From: Actinomycetota bacterium
GTDB taxonomy: Bacteria > Actinomycetota > Actinomycetes > S36-B12
Direction of reading: 5' to 3'
Length of the DNA stretch: 64,000 bases
Assembly (NCBI GenBank): GCA_016870195.1
Contig: VGCC01000001.1
Location: forward strand, 124,001 to 188,000
In this document: piece by piece, positions 40,640 to 52,547 of the stretch
How positions within the stretch are numbered: position 1 is the first letter of the stretch
How the letters are laid out: each line of letters opens with the position of its first letter
Notes under the pieces: model-generated
What the model was told of the DNA's origin: nothing
Databases searched by the model: none
Seen by the model: the letters and a program-made list of their open reading frames with translations, nothing else
Position numbers and translations under genes: made by a program

Positions 40640-42174
40640 TACTTCAGGCCGATCTTCTTGATCAACCCGATCGCCGCCGCCAGAGTCCCACCCCAGCGTT
40701 CATCGGACATCCCGAATTGCGGATCGAAACCGAACGCGCGCTGGGTGGAGATGTTCTGCACCCGCGTCACTGCATGGACGGCCTCGTCACCGTGCCGACT
40801 CCCGAGACCGGAGTCCGCCCAGCCACCCGTGGGCGCCCGCACACTGGCCCAACTCGAGGCATACCCCTCGTTGATATTGACGGAGCCGGTGCGCAGACGG
40901 CGCGCCAGGGTCGCCCCCGTCCCGCGGTCGCGGGTGATCACCGCCGCGTTGAGTCCATAGCTGGTGTCGTTGGCCCGCTCGATCGCCTCGTCGTCGCTCG
41001 CCACGGGATAGACCGACACGAGAGGCCCGAAGGTTTCGGTGCGGCACACCAGCATGGTTTCGTCGACGTCCGTAAGGATCGTCGGCTCCACGTAGAACGG
41101 GCCGACGTCCGGCCGCGCATGCCCGCCGGTGACCACGCGGGCACCGCGAGCGACCGCGTCCTCGACGTGCGCGACGAATCGATCCACCTGCGCCTGCGAG
41201 ATCAGCGAGCCGATCGATGCGCCCCAGCCCACGTGCGGAACCATCGTCATGCTCCGCGCTCGCTGCGCGAATTCCTGCAGGAAAGCGCCCGCGAGCCCCT
41301 CGTGCACATAGATGCGTTCCATCGAGATGCAGAGCTGGCCCGAGTTGGCGAAGCAGGCACGCTCGGCGATGGCGGCGGCACGCACGGGATCCGCATCGGC
41401 GCGAATGATCATCGCGTTCTTGCCGCCCAGCTCCAATGTGCACGGGATGAGGCGACGTGCGCAGCGCTCGGCGACCACCCGACCAGTCTGGGTCGAGCCG
41501 GTGAAGTTCACGTGATCGACGACGTCGATCAGCGCAGGTCCGATGACGGGACCCTCACCACTCACCACGGCGAACACATCCGGCGGGACACCCGCGTCGA
41601 GGAGTCGCTGACGCACCCACAGAGCGGTGAGAGTTGTCTGGACATCGGGCTTGACGATGACGGCATTACCGGCGAGCAATGCGGGGATGGAGTCACCGGC
41701 CGCCAGGGTGAGGGGGTAGTTCCACGGTGAAATCACGCCAACGAGGCCGACTGGGTGGCGCACCACCTCCGTGCCCACGAGCAGGGGGAAGGCACCCCGC
41801 ACCCGACGCGGCCGCATGAGCCGCGCGATATCGCGCGCGTAGTGCCGGGCGTTGATGCAGACGTCGAGAACCTCTTCATTGGCGTCGCGCCGGGCCTTGC
41901 CGGTCTCCAACTGAACGAGATCCAGGATCTCCTCGCGCCGCGCGAGGACGATGTCGTGGAACCGCAGGAGGATCGCGCTGCGGCGCGCACTCGGAAGCGC
42001 AGCCCAGGCGACCTGCGCAGCGCGTGCCCGTGCTGCAGTGAGCTCGACGTCATGCTCCGTCGACAGCGGCAGGTCGTAGATCACCTCGCCGGTGAAGGGT
42101 GCGATCACCGGGCGGCGTCCTGCATCGGGGGCGGCCGCGAGTGAACCGACCAGCGTCGCAGCTGCCCCGGTCAC
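40639..42174 (-). CDS. Aldehyde dehydrogenase, succinate-semialdehyde dehydrogenase (GabD2-like)
   Basis: This 511-residue NAD(P)-dependent aldehyde dehydrogenase has VGVISPWNYPLTLAAGDSIP, VNFTGSTQTGRVVAERCARR, catalytic Glu in TLELGGKNAM, and catalytic Cys in CFANSGQLCISMERIYV. The PFYVEPTILTDVD and ETFGPLVSVYPV blocks are complete. The sequence style resembles mycobacterial GabD2, usually annotated as succinic-semialdehyde dehydrogenase. GTG at 42174 overlaps the guaB3 stop by four bases (GTGA); the upstream open frame is antisense noise. The gene sits between guaB3 and the ChoD-like gene. It would oxidise an aldehyde, perhaps the GMC product, to a carboxylate. Confidence 0.9.
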   Translation of the reverse strand: MTGAAATLVGSLAAAPDAGRRPVIAPFTGEVIYDLPLSTEHDVELTAARARAAQVAWAALPSARRSAILLRFHDIVLARREEILDLVQLETGKARRDANEEVLDVCINARHYARDIARLMRPRRVRGAFPLLVGTEVVRHPVGLVGVISPWNYPLTLAAGDSIPALLAGNAVIVKPDVQTTLTALWVRQRLLDAGVPPDVFAVVSGEGPVIGPALIDVVDHVNFTGSTQTGRVVAERCARRLIPCTLELGGKNAMIIRADADPVRAAAIAERACFANSGQLCISMERIYVHEGLAGAFLQEFAQRARSMTMVPHVGWGASIGSLISQAQVDRFVAHVEDAVARGARVVTGGHARPDVGPFYVEPTILTDVDETMLVCRTETFGPLVSVYPVASDDEAIERANDTSYGLNAAVITRDRGTGATLARRLRTGSVNINEGYASSWASVRAPTGGWADSGLGSRHGDEAVHAVTRVQNISTQRAFGFDPQFGMSDERWGGTLAAAIGLIKKIGLK

Positions 42175-43268
42175 GACGTGACCACCATCTCCACGCGCTG
42201 GAACTCCTTGAGATCGCTGTAGCCGGTGGTCGCCATCGCTTTGCGGAGGGCACCGACGATGTTCATCGTTCCATCGGCACGCTGCGATGGACCATGGACG
42301 ATCTCCTCGAGCGTGCCCACCTGATCCATCGCCTGGCGCTCTCCCCGGGGTAGGTGCACATGCCACGCCTCGGCACCCCAGTGCGACCCGTGTCCCGGCG
42401 CATCGCTCGCGCGCGCGAACATCGAGCCGATCATCGCGGCATCGGCGCCGCACGCGAATGCCTTGACCACATCACCGCTACGACCCATGGAACCGTCCGC
42501 GATGACGTGGACGTAACGCCCACCCGACTCGTCGAGGTAATCGCGACGTGCAGCGGCAACGTCCGCGACCGCGCTGGCCATAGGCACCCGCACACCGATC
42601 ACATCGGCGGTGGTGTGCGAGGCGCCTCCACCGAATCCCACGAGCACGCCGGCGGCACCGGTGCGCATCAGGTGCAGGGCGGCCTGGCGTGTTGCGCAGC
42701 CACCGACGATGACGGGCACATCGAGCTTGTGGATGAACTCCTTGAGGTTGAGCGACTCCCCCGATGCACTCACGTGTTCGGCTGAGACGGTCGTCCCTCG
42801 GATCACCACGATGTCCGCGCCCGCCGCTGCGGCCAGCGGGGCAAGTTCTGCGGTGCGCTGCGGCGACACCGCCACAGAAACGGTGACACCCCCCGCCTTG
42901 ATCTCGGCGATCCGCGCGCGGATCAAGCCGGGGTCCACCGGGGCCGCGTAGAGCTCCTGGAGCAATCGCGTGGGTGACGCGGACTCGGCGATCGACACGA
43001 GGTGATGCGCGGGATCGGCATACCGGGTCCACAGCCCCTCGAGGTTCAGGGTGGCCAGAACTCCGCATCCGCCCAACGTGATGGCGGATGCCGGAGACAC
43101 GACCGAGTCCATCGGCGCCGCCATCAGCGGGGTCGCGAAGGAATAGGCATCGATCGTCCACTGGGTGGAGACGAGATCCGTGTCACGAGTGCGCCTGCTC
43201 GGCGCGATCGCCACCTGGTCGAAGGAGTAGCCGCGCCGGGCCTCCTTGGACCCGCCGATGAGGGTCAT
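42171..43268 (-). CDS. guaB3: GuaB3-family IMP dehydrogenase-related protein
   Basis: This 365-residue TIM-barrel protein of the IMPDH/GMPR superfamily lacks CBS domains. It has YSFDQVAIAPSRRTRDTDLV and TPLMAAPMDSVVSP at the N-terminus and GVLVGFGGGASHTTADVIGV where IMPDH has the catalytic GSICTT loop. The Cys nucleophile is therefore absent at the expected place, as is usual for GuaB3. VHVIADGSMGRSGDVVKAFA follows. The gene starts two bases after the guaB stop, so both are co-transcribed. GuaB3 is conserved in actinobacteria; its reaction is less certain than that of guaB, with nucleotide binding in purine metabolism likely. Confidence 0.92.
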   Translation of the reverse strand: MTLIGGSKEARRGYSFDQVAIAPSRRTRDTDLVSTQWTIDAYSFATPLMAAPMDSVVSPASAITLGGCGVLATLNLEGLWTRYADPAHHLVSIAESASPTRLLQELYAAPVDPGLIRARIAEIKAGGVTVSVAVSPQRTAELAPLAAAAGADIVVIRGTTVSAEHVSASGESLNLKEFIHKLDVPVIVGGCATRQAALHLMRTGAAGVLVGFGGGASHTTADVIGVRVPMASAVADVAAARRDYLDESGGRYVHVIADGSMGRSGDVVKAFACGADAAMIGSMFARASDAPGHGSHWGAEAWHVHLPRGERQAMDQVGTLEEIVHGPSQRADGTMNIVGALRKAMATTGYSDLKEFQRVEMVVTS

Positions 43269-43269
43269 G

Positions 43270-45742
<2,473 letters not shown>

Positions 45743-45793
45743 ACCTGGAGTCTGCCCCGGCACGGCCCGAACCGCACTTCGGAGCAACCGGGG

Positions 45794-46339
45794 CTACGCC
45801 GGCTCAGCCGTGAGGGGGCCGCCCTTCGCCTGAGGGAAATAGCCCTGGCCGATCCCGGAACTGCGCTTGGGGATCATGACCGATCGGAACCAGGTGACCA
45901 CCTCGTCGCCGTCCTGGTTCAGTCCACGGGTCTTCATCCGGATGATGCCCATCTCGGGACGGGAGCCTGACTCGCGCTTGTCCACGCAGATGCTCTCCGC
46001 GTAGATGGTGTCCCCCACATACACCGGGTGCGTGAGCGTGATGTCCGTCCACCCGAGGTTCGCGACGGCGTTCTGGCTCATGTCGAGGACGGACAAACCG
46101 AGGACGAGTGCCACGGTGAGCCCGGAATTCACGATGATCCGGCCTTCGGAGATCGGATTCGACTGGGCCAGGTCCGCATTGAAGTGGTTCTGGTTCGTAT
46201 TGCAGGTCAACAGGGTGAACCAGGTGGAATCTGCCTCGGAGATCGTGCGCCCGAGCGGGTGCTGGTACGTCATGCCGACGACGAAATCCTCATAGAACCT
46301 GCCGAGCACCGCCGGGGATACGTCGTCCGTCGATGTCAC
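45794..46339 (-). CDS. MaoC-family (R)-enoyl/mesaconyl-type CoA hydratase
   Basis: This 181-residue hotdog dehydratase of the MaoC family has FYEDFVVGMTYQHPLGRTIS, ADSTWFTLLTCNTNQNHFNA with the hydratase Asn/His motif, and VNSGLTVALVLGLSV. THPVYVGDTIYAESICVDKR follows. GTG at 46339 with GGAGG six bases upstream is the start; the preceding CitE-like stop is one base away, so these two genes are coupled. As I recall, an adjacent citE-maoC pair also occurs in the leucine/acyl-CoA operon of Mycobacterium tuberculosis (Rv2498c-Rv2499c). A hydratase plus CoA-ester lyase could interconvert mesaconyl/methylmalyl-type CoA esters; specificity is inferred from the pairing only. Confidence 0.87.
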   Translation of the reverse strand: MTSTDDVSPAVLGRFYEDFVVGMTYQHPLGRTISEADSTWFTLLTCNTNQNHFNADLAQSNPISEGRIIVNSGLTVALVLGLSVLDMSQNAVANLGWTDITLTHPVYVGDTIYAESICVDKRESGSRPEMGIIRMKTRGLNQDGDEVVTWFRSVMIPKRSSGIGQGYFPQAKGGPLTAEPA

Positions 46340-46340
46340 G

Positions 46341-47297
46341 TCAGGCCTCCCGTGCGTGGAACGACTGGGTGCGCGACATACCTGCTGCCCGCCCTTTCGC
46401 CGCAACGGTGAGCGCCATCTTGCGTGATGCCTCATCAACCATGTGATCGCCCACCATGACGGCACCGCGCGCACCGCCCTCGGGCGATGTGTGCCAGGCA
46501 TAGGAATCGAGAATCAGCTCCGCGTGGTCGTAGTCCGCCTGCCGTGGCGAGTAGACCGCGTTCACGACCTCAATCTGATCTGGGTGGAGCACCCATTTCC
46601 CATCGAATCCCAATGCCGCGGAACGCTCCGCGGAACGCTGCAATCCCTCGAGGTCCTTGATCTGCAGGTAGGGACCGTCGATGGCCAGGACATCGTTGGC
46701 CCGCGCCGCCATGAGAATGCGCATCAATATGTAGTGGTACGCATCGCCGACGTCGTACCCCTCCGGCTGCTCACCGACGACAAGCGACCTCATGTTGAGA
46801 CTCGCCATGAAGTCAGCTGGCCCGAAAACGAGCGCCTCCAACCGGGGTGACGCAGCAGCGATCGCGTCGACGTTGACCAATCCGGCCGCGTTCTCGATCT
46901 GCGCCTCGATGCCGATCCGACCCACCTCGAGCCCATGGGACTTCTCCACCTGCGTGAGGAGGAGATCGAGTGCGACAACTTGCTCTGGGCCGAGCACCTT
47001 CGGCAACACGAGCGTGTCGATCTGTGCACCGGCACCCCCGACGACGTCGATGACATCGGTGTAGGTCCACGGGGTGGTCCAGTCGTTGACCCGGACAGAT
47101 CGAAGCGGAGCGCGGAACACGGCCTCGTTCAGGGTGCTGATGACGGCACGGCGTGCCTCTGCTTTCGCGACGGGTGCGACGGCGTCCTCGAGGTCGAGGA
47201 ACACCTGGTCCGCCGGCAGGCCCTGGGCTTTCTCCATCATCCGGGGATTCGAGCCCGGCACCGCCAGGCACGAGCGTCGTGCGCGCATTCCAGTCAC
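46341..47297 (-). CDS. HpcH/HpaI aldolase/citrate lyase family CoA-ester lyase (CitE-like)
   Basis: This 318-residue CitE/malyl-CoA lyase-like protein has RRSCLAVPGSNPRMMEKAQG, VFLDLEDAVAPVAKAEARRA (metal Glu/Asp), VNDWTTPWTYTDV, and VGRIGIEAQIENAAGLVNVD with the catalytic-site Glu. ALVFGPADFMASLNM and GKWVLHPDQIEVVNAVYSP are also present. The family cleaves or forms malyl-, methylmalyl- or citramalyl-CoA esters. GTG at 47297 has GGAGG five bases upstream; an ATG three codons later is possible. It is first in the CitE-MaoC unit and divergent from whiD. The pair occupies the place where, as I recall, sigD and neighbours lie between guaB2 and whiB3 in Mycobacterium. Confidence 0.88.
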   Translation of the reverse strand: MTGMRARRSCLAVPGSNPRMMEKAQGLPADQVFLDLEDAVAPVAKAEARRAVISTLNEAVFRAPLRSVRVNDWTTPWTYTDVIDVVGGAGAQIDTLVLPKVLGPEQVVALDLLLTQVEKSHGLEVGRIGIEAQIENAAGLVNVDAIAAASPRLEALVFGPADFMASLNMRSLVVGEQPEGYDVGDAYHYILMRILMAARANDVLAIDGPYLQIKDLEGLQRSAERSAALGFDGKWVLHPDQIEVVNAVYSPRQADYDHAELILDSYAWHTSPEGGARGAVMVGDHMVDEASRKMALTVAAKGRAAGMSRTQSFHAREA

Positions 47298-47390
47298 GGA
47301 TTCCTCCCCGGGATGGCAACCCTATGAGGCTCCCGGCCCCTCTCCGCCGGGGCCCCCCCGGGGGATCCCGGGAAATCGGGGCAAAAATTC

Positions 47391-47398
47391 TTCTAGAA
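47391..47398. repeat. TTCTAGAA palindrome upstream of the whiD promoter
   Basis: A perfect 8-bp palindrome ends five bases before the -35 hexamer. It could be part of a regulatory site but is short and A/T-rich compared with its surroundings, so chance is possible. Confidence 0.25.
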
Positions 47399-47403
47399 TG
47401 AAC

Positions 47404-47432
47404 TTGACCAACTCTTGGCGCGGTTCTACAGT
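47404..47432 (+). promoter_or_regulatory. Sigma-70-type promoter of whiD
   Basis: TTGACC at 47404-47409 and TACAGT at 47427-47432 are separated by exactly 17 bases. The expected start of transcription is near 47439-47441, giving a short leader of about 20 bases that contains GGAGG five bases before the ATG of whiD. Confidence 0.75.
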
Positions 47433-47460
47433 AGGGAGACAACGTCTTCTGGAGGACACA

Positions 47461-47763
47461 ATGGCGGACATTTCACGGCTCCCCGGGCCGAATGCGGACC
47501 TGTGGGACTGGCAGATGCACGGCGCCTGCCGCGGTGAGGACCCGGCCATCTTCTTCCACCCCGAGGGTGAGCGCGGCCCGGCCCGCGAGGCCCGGGAGAA
47601 GGCCGCCAAGGCGATTTGCGGCGGCTGCCCGGTCCGCCAGGAGTGCGCCTCGCACGCCCTCGCCGTGCGCGAGCCCTACGGCGTGTGGGGTGGCCTCTCC
47701 GAGGATGACCGCGAGGCCATCTACCGTCGCGGTCTCCGCCAGCCCGTCACGGCGGCCTCGTAA
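47461..47763 (+). CDS. whiD: WhiB-family iron-sulfur transcription factor, WhiD/WhiB3 type
   Basis: This 100-residue Wbl protein has four cluster cysteines: C23, then C53, C56 and C62 in ICGGCPVRQEC. The DNA/sigma-contact loop REPYGVWGGLSEDDRE follows. The start, ADISRLPGPNADLWDWQ, and FFHPEGERGPAR match Streptomyces WhiD/Mycobacterium WhiB3. These bind a [4Fe-4S] cluster that responds to NO and O2 and act with the principal sigma factor in differentiation and redox balance. ATG at 47461 follows GGAGG. It is the only plus-strand gene in this core region, divergent from the CitE-like gene and convergent on groEL. The whiB3-groEL1 adjacency is as in Mycobacterium. Confidence 0.93.
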   Translation: MADISRLPGPNADLWDWQMHGACRGEDPAIFFHPEGERGPAREAREKAAKAICGGCPVRQECASHALAVREPYGVWGGLSEDDREAIYRRGLRQPVTAAS

Positions 47764-47790
47764 CCAAAAAATTTCTTCCCTCTCCTCCAT

Positions 47791-47829
47791 AAACGCAACG
47801 GCCCCGGTGATCCCGGGGCCGTTGCGTTT
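47791..47829. terminator. Bidirectional intrinsic terminator between whiD and groEL
   Basis: A perfect 17-bp inverted repeat (arms 47791-47807 and 47813-47829, five-base loop) lies in the 75-base gap between the convergent whiD and groEL genes. The arms begin AAACGCAACGG and end CCGTTGCGTTT, so A/T tracts flank the stem on both sides, as expected for termination in both directions. Confidence 0.9.
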
Positions 47830-47838
47830 CTTCGACTT

Positions 47839-49479
<1,641 letters not shown>

Positions 49480-49484
49480 TCAGT

Positions 49485-49522
49485 GATGCCCCGGTCCCCG
49501 ACTGATTCGGGGCCGGGGCATC
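49485..49522 (-). other. groES-groEL intercistronic stem-loop
   Basis: Arms GATGCCCCGG (49485-49494) and CCGGGGCATC (49513-49522) pair perfectly. After a single bulge, an inner CCCCG/CGGGG stem adds five pairs, closing a seven-base loop. It lies 18 bases upstream of the groEL start on the mRNA and has no U-tract, so it is more likely an RNA processing or stability element, or a partial attenuator, than a full terminator. Confidence 0.7.
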
Positions 49523-49554
49523 GACAGGGGTTCTAGTTCTCTACTTCGCGTTCT

Positions 49555-49854
49555 CTACTTCTCGATGACCGCGAGTACGTCGCGGGCCGACAGGATGAGG
49601 TACTCCTCGTTGTTGTACTTCACCTCGGTGCCGCCGTACTTGCTGTAGATGACGGTGTCACCCACCTTGATGTCGAGCGGGATGCGCTTATCGCCATCCT
49701 CGTCGAAACGACCCGGACCCACGGCGAGGACCTTGCCCTCCTGGGGCTTCTCCTTCGCGGTATCCGGGATCACGAGACCGGACGCAGTGGTCTGCTCGGC
49801 GTCGAGGGTCTGAACGAGGATGCGGTCCTCGAGGGGCTTGATGGAGACCGACAC
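49555..49854 (-). CDS. groS: Co-chaperonin GroES (Cpn10)
   Basis: This 99-residue GroES has [20 protein letters not shown], the mobile-loop segment [32 protein letters not shown], and [18 protein letters not shown]. The GTG at 49854 is used because GGAGGAAG precedes it; the upstream open frame runs into the promoter. It caps GroEL during ATP-driven folding. Transcription starts from a strong promoter overlapped by two CIRCE elements, so HrcA repression is predicted, although hrcA is not in this window. Confidence 0.97.
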   Translation of the reverse strand: MSVSIKPLEDRILVQTLDAEQTTASGLVIPDTAKEKPQEGKVLAVGPGRFDEDGDKRIPLDIKVGDTVIYSKYGGTEVKYNNEEYLILSARDVLAVIEK

Positions 49855-49910
49855 GGTGCTTCCTCCGGTGAATCGGGGGCCGCCCGGGTGGACGGCTTCG
49901 GTTAGGTCGA

Positions 49911-49937
49911 TTGGCAGTCTCACGGGGAGAGTGCCAA
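49911..49937 (-). promoter_or_regulatory. CIRCE element 1 (HrcA operator) near the groES transcription start
   Basis: The 9-9-9 arrangement is exact: TTGGCAGTC, nine bases, GAGTGCCAA. Arms differ from perfect inversion at one base. The consensus is TTAGCACTC-N9-GAGTGCTAA. It overlaps the predicted transcription start of the groES promoter. Confidence 0.8.
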
Positions 49938-49942
49938 TGAGA

Positions 49943-49971
49943 ACATTACGCGGCCGTTAGCACTCTGTCAA
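49943..49971 (-). promoter_or_regulatory. Sigma-A promoter of the groES-groEL operon
   Basis: On the minus strand, TTGACA (49971-49966) and TAATGT (49948-49943) are separated by exactly 17 bases, a near-consensus housekeeping promoter. The -35 hexamer lies in the nine-base loop of CIRCE element 2, so HrcA binding would block RNA polymerase. Confidence 0.85.
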
Positions 49972-49983
49972 GTCGAGTGCCAG
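49957..49983 (-). promoter_or_regulatory. CIRCE element 2 (HrcA operator) over the groES -35 region
   Basis: TTAGCACTC, nine bases, GAGTGCCAG. The left arm is identical to the consensus and the right arm has two differences. Together with element 1 it gives two HrcA sites around one promoter, as in some Streptomyces and mycobacterial groE promoters. Confidence 0.85.
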
Positions 49984-49989
49984 CCGTGT

Positions 49990-51000
49990 CTAGCGGGCGA
50001 TCTCCCCCACGGCCATGGAGGAGGTGGCCGGGAAGTCCGAGGGAGAGGGTGCCCGGCCGGTCCGGACCAGCCGGGCCCCGAGGGCCGCCACCATCGCCCC
50101 GTTGTCGGTGCAGAGCCCGGGCCGCGGGATCCGTACCTGCACCCCGGCCCGGTCGGCCCGCTCGGTGACCAGGGCGCGGAGCCGGGAGTTGGCTGCGACC
50201 CCGCCCCCGACCACCAGGTGGTCCACCCCGGTGCACCGACACGCCTCGAGGGCCCGGGCGCTGAGCACGTCGGCGACCGCCTCCTGGAAGCTCGCGGCCA
50301 CATCGGCCCGCCGGACCTCGCCGTGCTGGGCGGTCAGCCAGCGCAGGACCGCGGTCTTGAGCCCACTGAAGGAGAAGTCCAGGGTGTCCCCGCCGAGGGC
50401 ACGCGGGAATGCGATCGCCTCGGGGTTCCCCTCCCGGGCGCACTCATCGATCGCGGGTCCCCCCGGGAAGGGCAGGTCGAGCAATCGGGCGACTTTGTCG
50501 AAGGCCTCTCCGGCCGCGTCGTCCAAGGTCTGTCCCAGGGCCTCCATGCCCTCGGGGCCGACAGCGATGAGGGAGGTGTGACCACCGGAGACCAGCAGAC
50601 CGATCACCGACTCGGGAAGCGGTCCGTGCTCGAGTTCGTCGACCACCACATGCGCGGCCAAGTGATTCACGCCGTAGACCGGACGCGCGAGAGCGGCACC
50701 GAGTGCCTTCGCCGTGGACACACCCACCAGAAGGGAGCCCACGAGTCCCGGGCCGGACGTCACCGCGATGGCATCGACATCGGTGAGTGCAACACCCGCT
50801 TCCGCGCACGCGCGCTCGATCGTGGGCACCATGGCTTCGAGGTGCGCGCGGCTCGCTATCTCCGGCACCACGCCTCCGAAGCGTGCTTGCTCATCCACAC
50901 TCGACGCGAGGGCATTGGCGCGCAGTTCCTCCCCGACGACGATGCCGATGCCCGTCTCGTCGCACGACGTCTCGATCCCGAGGATGACCACGCCCGTCAC
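49990..51000 (-). CDS. tsaD: tRNA threonylcarbamoyladenosine biosynthesis protein TsaD
   Basis: This 336-residue Kae1/TsaD transfers threonylcarbamoyl from TC-AMP to A37 of ANN-decoding tRNAs, with TsaB and TsaE. Seen are [33 protein letters not shown], the metal-binding [23 protein letters not shown] and [15 protein letters not shown], plus the ASKHA phosphate loop [13 protein letters not shown] and [13 protein letters not shown]. It begins four bases inside rimI's 3' end. The tsaE-tsaB-rimI-tsaD order on one strand is the usual actinobacterial cluster. Confidence 0.96.
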   Translation of the reverse strand: MTGVVILGIETSCDETGIGIVVGEELRANALASSVDEQARFGGVVPEIASRAHLEAMVPTIERACAEAGVALTDVDAIAVTSGPGLVGSLLVGVSTAKALGAALARPVYGVNHLAAHVVVDELEHGPLPESVIGLLVSGGHTSLIAVGPEGMEALGQTLDDAAGEAFDKVARLLDLPFPGGPAIDECAREGNPEAIAFPRALGGDTLDFSFSGLKTAVLRWLTAQHGEVRRADVAASFQEAVADVLSARALEACRCTGVDHLVVGGGVAANSRLRALVTERADRAGVQVRIPRPGLCTDNGAMVAALGARLVRTGRAPSPSDFPATSSMAVGEIAR

Positions 51001-51428
51001 AGCGACCTCCGCAGGATGAGGGCGTCGGAGCCGTCGGGGTAGTAGCGACTGCGCAGAGAGATCTGATCGAACCCCTCGTCCCGATACATCGCGATCGCAG
51101 GGGAGTTATCGGCACGCACCTCGAGAAGCAGTGATGTTGCGCCTGACTGGTGTGCCGCCGCGATCAACTCCCGCACGAGCATCCGGCCGATGCCCTGGCG
51201 CTGCTCCCCCGGTCGCACGGCGATCGTCTGGATGTCTGCGTCCGCCCCCGCATGGAAGATCCCCGCGTAGCCGATGACCTCATCGCCTCGCATCGCAACC
51301 CGGTAGATCCGCGTCGGCTGGGCGAGTTCCTCCCAGAACTGCTCCGCGCTCCAAGGGTCGACCGTGAAGCACTCCGACTCGATCGCGTGCACCGCGGGAA
51401 TGTGCCACCAGCGCATCGACTCCACCAT
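50997..51428 (-). CDS. rimI: Ribosomal protein S18-alanine N-acetyltransferase RimI
   Basis: This 143-residue GNAT acetyltransferase has [20 protein letters not shown], the acetyl-CoA loop [18 protein letters not shown], and [20 protein letters not shown], which ends in the [14 protein letters not shown] segment typical of RimI. ATG at 51428 shares its first base with the tsaB stop; the earlier in-frame extension lies within tsaB and lacks a ribosome site. RimI acetylates the N-terminus of S18 and is regularly embedded between tsaB and tsaD. Confidence 0.93.
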   Translation of the reverse strand: MVESMRWWHIPAVHAIESECFTVDPWSAEQFWEELAQPTRIYRVAMRGDEVIGYAGIFHAGADADIQTIAVRPGEQRQGIGRMLVRELIAAAHQSGATSLLLEVRADNSPAIAMYRDEGFDQISLRSRYYPDGSDALILRRSL

Positions 51429-52129
51429 CACGTCCACGTGACACCCGCCGTCACCGGATGACTCGCGCGCGGGGACACCGTGACATCCGCAGAGCGCAGG
51501 TACAGCGGCTGCGCGGTGAGCAGAGTGCGTCCGGTGAGGGCACGCGCGGTGCGCGCACCTCCGTCGCCGTGATCGTCGAGCTCGACGCCGATCGGGGTCG
51601 GATCCCACCTGGCAGGGTCGGACGCGCTGCGGGTCGCGAGAAAGGTGATGAGATCACGGGCATGCGCGGGCACGCCCACGACAGGGAGTCCCGTCGGAAT
51701 CTCCGTTGCGTTCCCGACGTAGGGACCATCGATGCGCGCTCCCGTCGGGTCGAACACTGCCCAGTAGACCTCGCGTCGACGCGCGTCCGCCGCCACGACG
51801 TAGTCACCGGGCTGCCGGTTCGCAGCAGCCACCGCGTCGAGGGAACAGACGCCCACGACCGGCACCTGCCACGCGAGGGCGACGGCCCGTGCGTAGGCGA
51901 TGCCGACGCGGAGACCGCTGTAGGGACCGGGTCCGACCCCACAGACCACCCCGGTGACGGGGGGACCGGTGAGTGCGGGAGCGATGGTGTCGGCGAACAG
52001 CGCCCCGATCGCCTCCACATGACCGCGGGCGTCGTGATGCTCGGCCTCGGCGATCACGACACCGTCATCCGCGACCGCCAGCGACGTCCACGCACTCGAG
52101 GTCTCGACCGCGAGGATCCGCTCAACCAT
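51428..52129 (-). CDS. tsaB: tRNA threonylcarbamoyladenosine biosynthesis protein TsaB
   Basis: This 233-residue ASKHA-fold protein starts ILAVETSSAWTSLAVADDG and has GVVCGVGPGPYSGLRVGIAY near 75-95, the TsaB signature. It is the inactive partner that scaffolds TsaD and TsaE. ATG at 52129 is chosen over an upstream in-frame codon because it precedes the conserved first strand. It overlaps tsaE by eight bases. Confidence 0.94.
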   Translation of the reverse strand: MVERILAVETSSAWTSLAVADDGVVIAEAEHHDARGHVEAIGALFADTIAPALTGPPVTGVVCGVGPGPYSGLRVGIAYARAVALAWQVPVVGVCSLDAVAAANRQPGDYVVAADARRREVYWAVFDPTGARIDGPYVGNATEIPTGLPVVGVPAHARDLITFLATRSASDPARWDPTPIGVELDDHGDGGARTARALTGRTLLTAQPLYLRSADVTVSPRASHPVTAGVTWT

Positions 52130-52547
52130 CGGTCCACCGTTCGTCGCGACCATTCAGGACGACCACACGTTGGTCATCGTTGCCATAATCGATGAAGACG
52201 TGCAGCGCTGCTTCGGGAAACCAGTCACCGCCCCACTCGACGACACTCACCGACTCCTCCCACGGCAGGTCGAGGTCATCGAGCTCCGCGCGACGTGCAA
52301 GCCGGTAGGCGTCGACGTGCACCAGCGGTACCGAGGTAGACGGATGGATGCGCGCGATCACGAACGTCGGACTCGTCACAGCCTCGGTGACACCGAGGGC
52401 CTGCGCGATGCCCTGGGTCAGCGTCGTCTTGCCGGTACCGAGCTCACCGTCGAGCACGATGATGTCTCCGGCCCGGGCCATACGTCCGATGCGCTGGCCG
52501 AGGGTCCGCATCGCTTCGGGATCGGCGACCACCTCGGTCGTGGTCAC
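52122..52547 (-). CDS. tsaE: tRNA threonylcarbamoyladenosine biosynthesis ATPase TsaE
   Basis: This 141-residue P-loop ATPase has VLDGELGTGKTTLTQGIAQA near 32-51, SPTFVIARIH, LVHVDAYRLARRAELDDLDL and VVEWGGDW, the full TsaE set. It drives turnover of the TsaBD complex. Its start overlaps the alpha/beta hydrolase stop by four bases. Confidence 0.95.
   Translation of the reverse strand: MTTTEVVADPEAMRTLGQRIGRMARAGDIIVLDGELGTGKTTLTQGIAQALGVTEAVTSPTFVIARIHPSTSVPLVHVDAYRLARRAELDDLDLPWEESVSVVEWGGDWFPEAALHVFIDYGNDDQRVVVLNGRDERWTDG

Noticed and set aside
47345-47382. GC-rich inverted segments upstream of whiD as a terminator
   Set aside because: No gene ends into this region from either side; it lies between divergent genes, so a terminator role makes no sense.
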